16,516 bases of DNA from Cephalothrix spiralis (GCA_032353305.1 JAUCNG010401140.1:1-16516), one strand, 5' to 3'. Positions 1-9,777 are shown, counted from the stretch's first letter. Program-made: numbers and translations. Notes: a model not told the origin generated them from the letters alone.

Positions 1-124
1 ACAGGATTTGATCAAATTTTGTTTAATCGGGACGAGGTCGGCAGCTAAAAATCAGCCCAGTGTAACGGAGCCCTTAAGCTATGCTCCTAAATGTTTACTG
101 TCTTTCTATTATTCATTCCGATCC

Positions 125-194
125 TCTTCGTTAGCTGAACACTTATTGTATTCACCCACAAGTAAATACAATAAGCATTCAGCTATAAACGAAG
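125..194. repeat. Inverted repeat / hairpin
   Basis: The left arm at 125-153 (cttcgttagctgaacac and on to ttca) is complementary to 163-194, with about nine bases between the arms and a few mismatches plus a three-base insertion. Weaker complementarity extends outwards to about 103 and 213, around the tattattcattc / aataatag words. It could be the core of a small foldback or MITE-type element. A short separate hairpin (gaactg, cagttc) sits at 245-262. Confidence 0.7.
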
Positions 195-1178
195 GGAATC
201 GAAATGTCTATTATTAAGCGAATGATAAAAAACAAGACCGAAAAGAACTGCCTCCTCAGTTCTCATTGTGTTTCAAAATAGAATTTAAACATGGTTTTGA
301 ATTCTAGAATAATCAATAATTTGTCGGCGTATCGTTTTTAAGAATTTGGTTTTTGTTTTAAAATATGAGTCAGAAATTTCATAGCTCAATAGCCCACTTT
401 GTTTAAGCGTTATTCAAATGTCAACTTGATACCTAAATTGATTTTAACACTGTTTAATACGTGTTTCAGCTAAAGTTCGAAAAGGAGGTATGAAACCTGA
501 TTTCATGACTAACTAAATAATAACTCCTTTAGCTCTTTTCGCACTATTTTATGCATATATTTTAATCAAAAATACGAACGTTTTTACGCCAGCTCTACTT
601 GAGAGTGTTCATAGTGTTATTTAAAGTAGAAAAGTTAAGTTGTTTTGAAATGATAAATTTAGAATATCCAATTGAAATTTAAGTAGTAAAGAGGGATACA
701 CACTTCAATAATTATCCAAAGTGTTAAATAATAGATATTCCAAAAACATATTTTTATTAATATCCCGACTTTTTTAAACTATGAACTCTCTCATTCTCAT
801 TTTTTTTAGAAAAATGGAAACAATTGAATATTTCATCCTGCTCATGTTTTTAGCCAAGTATAATGTCTTTATTATACCTTAAAATTTACCACAATCTGAT
901 TAATTTGAGATTATTTTAAATCAATTATATGTGCATGTTTGTTTGTCGTGCATTAGGTAGATTTTTTCAGTTCTATGTACGAGGATTAGTTTGATAAACA
1001 AAAAGAAATCTTCGACCTCTAGCATACGTAAAAGTTAGGTAAATCTTACAGCGAGATTTATACTTAACAACATTGGAGGCTTCCTTAGAAGACTTTATTA
1101 GGATCTGCTAGTACATTTAGTAAATATAGCATTAGCCTTTACGGTTAAATCTTTAATTGTCATAGCTGTTGCTAAGGA

Positions 1179-1220
1179 CAACATTTTCCATAGCAACGTA
1201 CAACATTTTCCATAGCAACG
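1179..1220. repeat. 22-bp tandem duplication
   Basis: The word caacattttccatagcaacg occurs twice with a 22-base period, at 1179 and 1201. Just upstream, 1168-1182 contains gttgctaaggacaac, a related imperfect palindrome. On the reverse strand the repeat reads cgttgctatggaaaatg, which resembles an RFX X-box. Confidence 0.85.
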
Positions 1221-2538
1221 CAAGTGTTAATGGTTAAGTTGTGCAGATGACTTGCTTGTATTAGAGATTCTTTACCTAGTATTGAAGGCTAGTATAATAT
1301 TTCTCATGCTGCCATGTCATTTATAAATGATGCTGTTGTCTGTAAAATAATCGAGATGTAATCGAGTGTCAACTGCCAACTGATGAAGTAAGATACACAC
1401 AGTGTTGGTGAAATCTATTCATCTTCAATAAATTTAATCAATGTGGACCAATAAGGCTAATGTGACACTGTCATCTCTTGAGAAACAAGGTCTAATTTAA
1501 GATTAACGATTTAGAATGTCTGCATCCCGAACTGGTAATTTGGTATTAAAAGTTTCCGTTTACATAATACTTTTCGGGATTACCTCCCACATTCCTTTGT
1601 AAGTGGGATATAATTACTCATTAAAGTATCATTCTACTTGAACAATTGTCTAAGATTTCCAAGGATGGATGTGGGAATGCTGACAGTCTAAAAAGTTACA
1701 AGGACGCCACTTTTGCTAATTCAGTAAGTTTACCTGAATTCGAGTGACAGCGTTTTGTCAGCTTGAGTTGGACTGATTATTTGATTGAGCAATACGAGAT
1801 ACGAGGCTACCAAAGGAAAGACCTTTTCCTTTCTAAGTCTGCTCTAAATTAGCATATATTTTTAGGCAGGTCAGATTGTCAATCGGGCAGCTATTTCTAC
1901 GCAATGTGCTGAAACCAGTAGCTCAACCACTGACAGTGATACCATATTTTCGCCATTAGGGTTGCATCGTAACTTCGAGTTCCTTATTCAAGGCCAAGTT
2001 ACATACATACAGCAAGATCTCGTAAAGGTGAGACCCTGTGCAGCAATTGCTTGGGGTTCCTTCAGGCCATTTTCACTTTCCTCTGCCTCTTTCCATTTAG
2101 TGATTGCCTGACGTTGATTCTTGATTCTGGATACTCCCAACTATTTACATTGAGTTAGCCTAATTTAGGAGTTTCGCATTATCAGGTCTGAAATTGGTCG
2201 TCCAGCTGCCAGTTTAATATAAGCTGATTTCATAGTCGATACCATTAAGATTGTCCGAAGTATTGGCATTTTCTCTTATCTCGATTTAGTCCGGATTATT
2301 ACATTAAAGGATTAATCACTTTATAATTCACAATCTAAGGGCATTTTATGTCATATCGTCATTGACTAGCAATAATGGATAGGTCTTTCAATTACATGTA
2401 CGGATCAGATTATTCGATTTCGGATTGCTCCCAACATCCCTGGAACTGTAACCGATATCGGGATATTTGCGGCCTAAGCTTGGTTTCTGTCTGGAACCGG
2501 GCAACCATATTGTCCTTGTAATGGCTCCAGTGAGACTA

Positions 2539-2892
2539 ATATGGGACATTAAACGTAGTTAATAACGATGTTAACATTTTTAACTTCCTACAATTCAGTG
2601 ATTACAAGTCGTAAATCAGCCTTAAATCGACAAAAATAGTTTTTCTGCATTGTTTATGGGCCAGGCTGTGGGTCATTTCCACGTAGTAAATGACGAAGTT
2701 GACGTTTTTAAACTTTTTAAACCTCTTCGCATTCTCCATTATTATCATCTTTGAGAGCTGGGCTGTGAACTAGATTAGTTTACATTGAAAAAATCTTTCA
2801 CTGAGCTACCATGTGACTTGTAATCAAAGAGTTGTCACCAGTTAAAAAACGTTAACATCGTCATTTACTACCGGTACGTGGAATGCCCATAT
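2539..2892. repeat. Inverted-repeat element with a third partial copy
   Basis: Sequence 2539-2610 (atatggg, cgatgttaac, gattacaagtc) reappears as its reverse complement at 2815-2892, in the same order of blocks and with substitutions and small gaps. A third partial copy, in the same orientation as the left arm, lies at 2672-2712 (ccacgtagtaaatgacg) and pairs with 2843-2882. The layout looks like a decayed foldback or TIR transposon with an internal duplication, but no clear target-site duplication was found. Confidence 0.7.
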
Positions 2893-2969
2893 ACCAAGGG
2901 GTTGAAAATATCACAGGGCTTCAGATTTCTCTATCGCGATTCGCACAATAACCATGAATGAACTATTGT

Positions 2970-3130
2970 AGTGCTGTGGCTCGCTTGTGCACCTGTCTTT
3001 TATCATGGAGGAACCAGGTTCGACACTCTTCATGGGCTCGATGGTTGGCTCAGTCAGGATTTATGTATACCTGGAGAGTTGGACGCTGTCCCTTCCTTCG
3101 GGGTAAACCCAACTCTAATCGTAATATAGA
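2970..3130 (+). repeat. Possible tRNA-derived SINE
   Basis: The block has a degenerate tRNA-type promoter: an A-box-like tggctcgcttg at 2977 and a B-box-like ggttcgacact at 3017, about 40 bases apart, which is close to the tRNA spacing. A second A-box-like word, ttggctcagtcagg, begins at 3055. The local composition is less AT-rich than the surroundings. The tail towards 3130 has no clear poly-A or simple repeat. This is either an old SINE or chance similarity. It is not a tRNA gene, since a full cloverleaf cannot be drawn. Confidence 0.4.
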
Positions 3131-3871
3131 AAATAGATTAGAGTACGATGCATTCGATGCTCTGTACATCGAGAAGTCGTGTGAAGTGAAATCTTCAGTA
3201 GAATCGATCATCAAACTTCAGTAAGTCGGTTTTGTACACAACATTATTCGTTCATATTTCACTGTGTGGGAAGATAGGAGACCTATTGTGGTTATATTCA
3301 TTACTGCTTTGAGTCCTTTATTCATCAAATACTCAGAGACTTGTTATTACTCATTCATTCATTGTGGTACTTACCACGAGTTGAAGGACTGTGTGTACTT
3401 GAATATTGACATGATAATTGTGTGCCAACGATGTAAAATTTTAATAAGCTCGAAATTCGATAGGAAATTCGGTTTAATGTTTAAACCTTCCTTTGAACTT
3501 TTACTGTGAAGTAACTGTGATGTCCTTGTACCATCCTCACTTGTCAGGGTGTCAGTCTTGCATTGTTTCATAACAGCTAGTTGCCGACCGATATTATAAA
3601 ATATGATATAATACCCTGGGAACGAGGAAATCCTATAACGTCTAATTTATTTATTGACTTCATACCCACTGTGCGGCAGGAAGTTGCTAATTATTCACTT
3701 AAAAACGAGAGCTTACAAAACGACCACGTTTGTTTATATTTTTAACAACAACTTCCGGCTACGGGGTTTACAAAATACAATTGCAAGGCTTCTGGTAACT
3801 TGCAATAAATTCGACTAAAGGAGAAATCCTTTGCAACACCCACAACCAATTGACTCTCAATTTGCTTGGTT

Positions 3872-4010
3872 TTTTCTGGTGGTTATTTCAAAATGTTATT
3901 CTTTGAATTACAGTATAGTCCAGGACATTTGTTGTGTGATAATTATTGTTTATCTGATTCAATTTTTTTAATAATGTTCTTCGAATATAATGGTTGAAAT
4001 AACCAGAACT
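3872..4010. repeat. Weak inverted repeat
   Basis: The word ttctggtggttatttc at about 3875-3890 matches the reverse complement of gaaataaccagaa at about 3996-4008, apart from a three-base insertion. The inner flanks are only AT-rich. It may be an eroded foldback element. Confidence 0.4.
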
Positions 4011-4088
4011 TTGATCGAATATAAAGTGTACAATAATCAAATGTTTGGTGTACTCTTTTCTTCCATACTTGAGCTATTCAACAGCAAT

Positions 4089-4178
4089 TGTAACGATGTT
4101 GCTCAAATATGCATTAACTGTCAAACAGGCTTCTGTTATATGCATATTTGACTGTAATATATGAACAACATCGTTACA
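4089..4178. repeat. Hairpin-forming inverted repeat
   Basis: Perfect 13-base arms, tgtaacgatgttg at 4089-4101 and its complement at 4166-4178, enclose about 64 bases. The enclosed part has a second pair of complementary words (caaatatgca and tgcatatttg). It resembles a very short foldback element in the intron upstream of exon A. Confidence 0.75.
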
Positions 4179-4674
4179 CACTTGCCGTGGAACGCCTTAC
4201 ATGCACTTTCAAACCATATTTCATTCTTGAATCATTTTACTACCAGATTGCTTTAATTTTATATATCTTTGATTTGAGACAAATGAAGTGAGGATGTAGG
4301 TTTTTAGATCGATTCAAACCTTTGATGAATTGCTAGGTAAGCTAGGCAACTTGCAATTGCTTGCCTCCCGTTCCAATGTTCAACTAGACAAAACAATGAA
4401 CAAACAGTAGTTATAGCCTTCTTCTTCATATAGTAGATGAGAATGAGGAACGCAAAATTAGTTCTGTCAATTTGCAAAATCAAATAATTCTGTAAATGTA
4501 TGATTCTCATACACGTTGAATCAAAGATATTTTATGTGCTTTTTGTCTTTAATTTCTTGTTTCTTCATCAACTATTATTTTATTTTGCTTATGTCTTATG
4601 TTGCACTTTCTTTCTGTTATTTTTCATTTTCACCACTTGATGTCATTGTTTATGTTGATGTCGACGTCCTTTAG

Positions 4675-4781
4675 ACTCATTGCGTCCTGATGTTCCTTCA
4701 GAGAGACGACTAGAAGATGTGATTCATCTGGCTGAATTGTGCATAGAAGTCCTCCAGCAAAATGAGGAACACCATGCTGAG
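4675..4781 (+). CDS. Cadps: CAPS/CADPS exon A (MUN domain part)
   Basis: This internal exon of 107 nt encodes 35 full codons after two bases that complete a codon split with an upstream exon outside the window. The acceptor is tttag before 4675. The peptide runs from SLRPDVPSERR through LEDVIHLAELCIEVLQQ to NEEHHAE, a hallmark helical stretch of the MUN domain of calcium-dependent secretion activators. In that family the protein binds syntaxin/SNARE machinery and phosphoinositides and primes dense-core vesicles for regulated exocytosis. The frame forces the exon to end at GAG 4781, where the donor is gttggt, a poor match to the gtaagt consensus. A better-looking gtatat donor four bases later would shift the frame and run into a stop, so I reject it. 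Assignment to CAPS is by remembered family sequence. The nearest alternative, Munc13, also has a MUN domain but does not carry this wording. Confidence 0.93.
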
Positions 4782-4945
4782 GTTGGTATATTTATACATT
4801 CACAACGATAATTTATTGTTAGTAAAATTGTGATAAAATTGTTTTGTGCAAAATGAATGCATATCCGATAGACTCCCAAAATAAGTTTTCACGTAAAATA
4901 TAATCACTTAAATCAGTTTTTGGTGTAAATCCGATTGCATGTACC

Positions 4946-4986
4946 GCTCGATCGATATATTACTATGTTGCTCGATCGATATTAGC
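4946..4986. repeat. Short direct repeat
   Basis: The word gctcgatcgatat occurs at 4946 and 4970, 24 bases apart, each copy containing the palindrome atcgat. It is a minor local duplication. Confidence 0.7.
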
Positions 4987-5420
4987 CGTGCTTTTGTTTG
5001 AATGACCTACCCGATTCACTCAAGTGTCGACAATGTTGGACCATCATCCAAATGATCACTCTTTAAATTAAAGCATGAATATTTGGTACAACGTATGGCT
5101 AAGATCGCATTGTGTTTTTAAATATTGTCACTTGTTTTATTTTAAAGTAAACGTTTTTCTTCATTAATAAAGCCTTATAATTTCCAGATGATAATAAATA
5201 CAGAGTAATGGTTATATGTAGGTCAATATTGTAAATTTTTGAATGACAGGGGTGTTGGAATATAACAGGGATTTTGGATAATCATTAAATGCATATAGCT
5301 AATAATATTTATAGGGATATTTCTCTGGATTTTTTTCTATTTTCCATTCTTGTAGAACCTAGCACCTACATAATTTACACCTCTAAGATAGTTACCTTTT
5401 TTACAAGATTAAAATATATA

Positions 5421-5648
5421 TATACACATAAGTTTATGGAATTTTTGGTATTCAATGTTTGCGACCCAGTTTTCGTCCTCTTAACGAAAATCTCGGAAGA
5501 CAGTGCGGACCTAAAACCCATCAGCTCTTATGAATTCTGTTTCAAAAATATACGGAATAAGGAAATCCTCGGTTCAAGTTTATATCTTCGAAATGGTCCG
5601 ACCAAATTTCGGACCCCTGGGGCCAAAAATATTTTTGTAAAACTATTT
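5421..5648 (+). repeat. Dispersed repeat, copy 1
   Basis: Sequence 5421-5598 is clearly related to 16357-16516 in the same orientation. Shared words include acacaagttta-like starts, gttttcg, aaaatctcggaag, ggacctaaa, ggttcaagtttatat and ttcgaaa. The copy continues past the aligned part with cggacccctggggccaaaaat and a similar ccctgagccccaaaaat. No coding potential or terminal repeats are visible. It is probably a family of transposable-element fragments typical of this genome. Confidence 0.8.
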
Positions 5649-6039
5649 ATTGTCCCTGAGCCCCAAAAATAAGTCAAACTAAGTCGAAAATGGCATATAA
5701 ATTACGGAACAGAAATTATCGGGTGTCACCCTTTTTTAGACCTTTCAAAAAATGCAAACTTGGCCCTAATGTGGACCCGCCTTTTGCAAAATATATACTT
5801 GAATCAATAATTTTTAGAACCTTTCAGGGTTGATGGGTTTTTATGCTCACGCATCCCGAGATTTCGCGGTGCCGGCTCTGAATATTAAAAACCAAAATTT
5901 CACAAATTGAACTTGTGTAATATACTGTAGTTTGAATGATAAGCAGTGCGATTAATTGGATGCATTTTGTATTGATTCATAGCAAGTACATGTAGATAAT
6001 TGTACTGCTAATGATAAACCAGACATGCATGTAAATATT

Positions 6040-6064
6040 GATAATTGATGAAATATCAATTATA
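6040..6064. repeat. Short palindrome
   Basis: Complementary arms ataattgat and atcaattat are separated by five bases. The region is AT-rich, so this may be chance. Confidence 0.5.
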
Positions 6065-6426
6065 GATAAAATCAATCACAGAATCAATGTCAAGGCCAAA
6101 GCCTTAGTATCAATTGAATTTTATTTATCATCATTTATCAAATACCGGTCTGTCAAAATAATCGCATTATTGGTGATATAGCACTTTTATCTATGCATTA
6201 TTTTTTTTATTTTGGGGCTTTGGTATTAACTTGATTTCTTTAAGTTTGGTTATGACTATTCCACACTATTTTATTGGTAGGCATATACAAACAAACAAAA
6301 CAAGGTTATATATGGAAAAATAGCTTAAATACTATTTGAGATAAAATTGAATAGTTAAAGGCTGCCATTTTGTGAATGACGTCATCATAATGGCACCTGA
6401 ATTATAGAGTAGGACCTTTATATTGA

Positions 6427-6701
6427 TTGGTTTACGGATCCGCTGACTAAAATTTTCAAAAAATTTAATTAAAAAAATTCCCCGCCGCCGACGGACTTTT
6501 TAAACGTCAATCTAAAAAACAAAATTGGATTCTAAAATGTTTGATTTATTCTATAATAAATGAATAGGAAAAAGTGTTATACAATACTTCAGAATTAAGG
6601 TTGCTGCCAACAAGATATTTTGAAGAAGAAAATATGTTGAATTTTTTTTTAATTCTTTCGAGCCACCGACCGGAATTTTTGAAAGCTATTCCGTAAACTA
6701 A
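6427..6701. repeat. Inverted repeat, possible TIR element
   Basis: The word ttggtttacgga at 6427-6438 pairs with tccgtaaactaa at 6690-6701. Further in, aattcc followed by a GC-rich ccgccg stretch (6477-6497) is partly complementary to 6660-6678. The 275-base block has an internal AT-rich body. It could be a degenerate MITE. The target-site duplication is not clear. Confidence 0.55.
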
Positions 6702-7122
6702 TTAATAAAATAATTAGATTTAATTTACACAAATCTTCTGATTTAAATTATAAATGAAAACCAACAGAAATAGATAATACCAGAAACATTTGATTTGAGA
6801 CGGTTATACTTATATTTCAAGTGGCTGGGCAAATACAGGAAGCCTGAACAGGTATCTCTATGGACATAAAATCATGTTAGCATATAGATATCACCCTCAA
6901 ACTGTGTGTAACATGTCCGTTAAATTGTAGATCACCCGACCACAGGAATTAGTTTTCTTTCTTCTCTCAAAACACGTTTTGAATATTAAAATTAGTTCCT
7001 AGAATATTTTAGATGTTTTTTTCGTTTTCACATGCAGAAGAAACTTTCTGATCTTTCTTTTTTTCCTTCTATTTTTCACATTTTTCTTTCTGATTACTGA
7101 TGTTTGTAAATCTCTTTTAAAG

Positions 7123-7182
7123 TACAAGTCGAAGCGGAAAGCTGTGCAGGCAGCACAGTCAACAGAACCTGAGCTTAATGAG
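7123..7182 (+). CDS. Cadps: Probable CAPS cassette exon B (20 codons)
   Basis: This 60-nt, phase 0-0 exon reads YKSKRKAVQA then AQSTEPELNE without a stop. It has a basic N-terminal cluster (KSKRK) and an acidic end. The acceptor side is strong: a long pyrimidine-rich stretch at about 7040-7105, a candidate branch site around ctgattactgatg, and ttttaaag before the exon. The donor is GAG followed by gtaata. In the CAPS proteins I remember, NEEHHAE is followed directly by AFAWxS, which here is encoded by exon C. The exon therefore adds 20 residues that can be skipped without changing frame. The sequence supports its being an exon (open frame, matching phases, both splice sites), but I do not recognise a known homologous insert. 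Optional inclusion is inference. A decoy or a lineage-specific constitutive exon remains possible. Confidence 0.72.
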
Positions 7183-7206
7183 GTAATACTTGATAATCGC
7201 GATCAG

Positions 7207-7388
7207 AAAGTTTCATTTATTCATGAAGTAAAGTTTCACTAATTCATGAAAAAAGTTTCACTCATTCATGAAGTAAGTTTCATAAATTCATGGGGTAAAG
7301 TTTCACTCATTCATGAAGTAAGTTTCATAAATTCATGGATTAAAGTTTCACTCATTCATGAAGTATGTTTCGTAAATTCATGAAGTAA
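7207..7388 (+). repeat. Tandem array of about 22-bp units
   Basis: About eight units built on aagtttca, four to six variable bases, and attcatga/g follow each other from 7207. In the 3' two thirds, two alternating variants (cactcattcatgaagt and cataaattcatgg) form a higher-order period of about 45 bases, indicating recent expansion. The array begins 25 bases after the donor of exon B. A related single unit (agtttcacgaa) appears at about 7438. Confidence 0.9.
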
Positions 7389-7759
7389 TTATTAAATAAA
7401 TTGTACTTACAGTATGACAATATTTATTCACTAAATTAGTTTCACGAAAAATCAAGCAACACACTATAAAAATGGAGATAAGTTCAATTTAAGTAAATTT
7501 AGGGATAAGTCCGCGATTCGTCTTATCGCTTATCGAATTATTGATCCTAATTTGATCTTCTTCCTTTTTGTTAGCAATTTCGATCGGTGAGTTATTTCTA
7601 TTGCTCAACATGATATTCCCTGGGCTGTTTTTTTCTAATTTCTTAGATAACAAATTATCTTCATAACTAACTGATTGAAACACAATAATGATGCCTGATA
7701 AATTTATTAAAAAATTTTGATCAATTTCTTTTTTTCATATGCTAATTTCATTATCTATA

Positions 7760-8304
7760 CAGGGTGTCCCAATATTATGGTAAACAGCCAAATGAAGTCA
7801 TATTTGTGACTTAATTATGAATTGACCATATCGCAGCTTATCGCTGCTACTAATCATAAGAGAGATCATGGTCTTCGCTTTCAAAGAAAATAAATTTGGT
7901 GCAAATCTGTCTAACAACAACTGAGCTACACCAATTTCCCCAAAGGAACAAAAAGTTAAATTCCCCCAAATGAACGTCCTTTCTCAAAAATGTGATTCTC
8001 AGAAATGTGATTTTTATGAATTTTTAATTTTTTTAAATTTCTTATTCAATTTACTATTCAAATTTTAAAATTGAAATCTCTAATTTTAGAGAGATTGAAA
8101 ATAACATTCTCTCGATTTAGTATGGGATTTAGGGTGGGGAAAATCAAATCAGAGGTTCTTCGGGAGAATCATCGTAGCTCCCTTAGTTATAAACCGATTT
8201 TCACCAATCTGTTTTATTCGGAGAGAAGACCATGTTCTCAAATGGTTATATTAAGTCACAATATGACGTCATCTGGCTGTTTTCCATAATATTGGGACAA
8301 ACTG
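7760..8304. mobile_element. MITE, mariner-like ends, copy 1 (545 bp)
   Basis: The element begins cagggtgtccc and ends with its approximate complement, gggacaaactg. Each end is flanked by TA (7758-7759 and 8305-8306), the target duplication of Tc1/mariner-type elements. The terminal inverted repeats run about 55 bases with few mismatches, through ttatgg-aaacagcca and gtgacttaat, and a further complementary word (catggtcttc) lies inside. No transposase is encoded; the 72-codon open frame at 8071-8289 has no recognisable motifs. It is non-autonomous and would rely on a transposase elsewhere in the genome. A related copy in opposite orientation lies at 14686-15258. Confidence 0.88.
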
Positions 8305-8569
8305 TATACTAAATACATTATTTACATTTACAAATAACAAAAAGTTTGATCCTCAAAAGGGTTTTTAAAGAAAAATGTCGAAATTTAATGTTTGACCTCG
8401 ACTTATTACTACATTTACTTCAATCATTTTGTCTATCGAATGGTGTCAGTTTAAATTATTTAGAAAGTATATATTTATTTTATTATTAAAAAAAATCGAT
8501 TGGGCATCAAACTGTTCTCAAACTTTTGATCTATGTCTTTGCTTTTTAATCTATTTTACATGTTTAAAG

Positions 8570-8657
8570 AATCAAAATCCACAATTACAATTTTTGAATT
8601 TTTTTCCTTTAAAATCTGAATTTTAGTAATTCAAAAATTTAATTGTGGATTTTGATT
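8570..8657. repeat. Long-stem hairpin
   Basis: The arm 8570-8600 (aatcaaaatccacaattac and on) is complementary over about 30 bases to 8629-8657, with a one-base gap and about one mismatch. The loop is about 28 bases. It is the best-conserved stem in the window and is probably a young foldback/MITE. A microRNA-like precursor is conceivable but unsupported. Confidence 0.85.
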
Positions 8658-9741
8658 TGTTCGAAACCGATTAGTTTCATGGAAACATGTATAATTTTTC
8701 ATTCTTACTTAACATTTATAATTTATTAAGAGTAATTTACAATTTTTTTTGCTTTGTTATCTGTCCAACTTAGTACACCGCCAGTTATTTTTTCTTTAAA
8801 TTAAACGTTTAAGAAACAACTAACCTAACAATTTTGCTTTTGTATCAAAATTTAAATATAATTTATAATTTTGTATTACCATTACAAATTTTTAATATTT
8901 ACGATTTTTATTCATTATCCTATGTTTTTGATACTTCAATCACGTTAAATCTTTGAAATAGGTTTTTAAGTTCAAGGTCACAATAAAAATTGACTGGCAT
9001 CATAACATTTGACCTTGACCTAGATCACAAGATGATATTAATTTCAATAAATTTATCAGGTCTCGTTCTTTCCACCAATATAGAGCATGCTTTTCACTTT
9101 GCATTTGCAATCCTCTCTGCAGTTTTGATCTTGAATTTTTGCAAATTTTAGAAAATAAGCTTCTACCAATTTTTAAATTATATCTATCATGGACTTGGGT
9201 TTTTCTATTTTTAACTATCTAATTGGATATTGGGAAAAGTGCATGGATTTACCATGGCTTCGCTACACTGGTGGCGCATTTGCTTTAAAAAACCTTAGAT
9301 ATGAGCCTATTTCAGGCCGGGACGCTGAATACTATACTCTAAGACTGATGGTCTGAATGGTTCTAATTTCTACGGCATCCCAACAAATTATTTGTGACTG
9401 ATATTATAATTCATTGAGAAAAACTTAATTCATAAATAAAGTATAAATTCCACACATAATATAATTATTATTTTGATTGATGGAAGGAAAGGATGTATTA
9501 TTATTTCATTACACTTTTTACACTAACAGATGATCGGAACTAGTGAGGTATAATATTATTTGCACTTATGCATGTGTTTTTTGCATATTTAGCTGAATTC
9601 TGAATTTGCTAATATCTTGCTGTTTATTGACTGAATTTCTTAGCTACAGGTTCAGTAAGAAAATTGCTATGTCCAGACTCAAAGTTGTTTTTACCTTAGT
9701 TGTCTTAATTCTCAGATTTCTCTTTTGCAACTTGTAAATTG

Positions 9742-9777
9742 GCCGTTGTTATGGAAATGCTTCTCTATAGCAACGGC
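9742..9777. repeat. Short hairpin with X-box-like arms
   Basis: Arms gccgttgttatgg and ctatagcaacggc are complementary apart from two or three positions. Each arm contains a GTTGYTATRG word similar to the repeat at 1179-1220. Confidence 0.65.

Larger units (their letters stand above)
1..4674 (+). other. 3' part of a CAPS intron (or more than one)
   Basis: No exon of the CAPS gene is recognisable upstream of 4675. The exon preceding exon A should end with one base of a split codon (xAC, so Asn, Asp, His or Tyr), and I could not identify it here, so it probably lies before the window. Within this span I list a hairpin near the start, a 22-bp duplication, an inverted-repeat cluster and a SINE-like block. 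In 196-1178, 1221-2538, 3130-4088 and 4179-4674 I see only AT-rich unique-looking sequence with short, unremarkable open frames. A small lineage-specific exon could be missed. Confidence 0.75.
4782..7122 (+). other. CAPS intron 1 (exon A to exon B)
   Basis: The intron starts with the weak donor gttggt and ends with ttttaaag. It contains a dispersed repeat with no known function (5421-5648), short palindromes and an inverted repeat at 6427-6701. The stretch 5648-6040 and most of 6706-7035 show no structure that I can name. The last 90 bases form a strong pyrimidine-rich acceptor region. The 127-codon open frame at 5289-5672 is repeat-derived and not considered a gene. Confidence 0.85.

Noticed and set aside
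481-490. Shine-Dalgarno-like aaaggaggt
   Set aside because: The window is eukaryotic and no coding frame follows, so it is coincidence.
2970-3043. Functional tRNA gene
   Set aside because: A- and B-box-like words are present, but the stems do not form a full cloverleaf and the B box is degenerate.
2958-3224. 88-codon open reading frame
   Set aside because: It coincides with the SINE-like block, matches no CAPS segment or family that I know, and lacks convincing splice or gene context.
4782-4788. Alternative donor gtatat four bases after the exon A end
   Set aside because: Using it would shift the frame and hit a stop in exon B, and would break the conserved junction with exon C.
5289-5672. 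127-codon open reading frame, the longest in the window
   Set aside because: It overlaps the dispersed repeat seen again at 16357, has low-complexity composition with no recognisable motif, and lies within an intron of the CAPS gene.
7207-7388. CRISPR-like array
   Set aside because: Units are contiguous with no unique spacers, and the genome is animal. It is a plain tandem repeat.
8071-8289. 72-codon open reading frame as a transposase fragment
   Set aside because: It lies inside the MITE, partly in the terminal repeat, and shows no DDE/D or helix-turn-helix motif. The second MITE copy does not preserve it.
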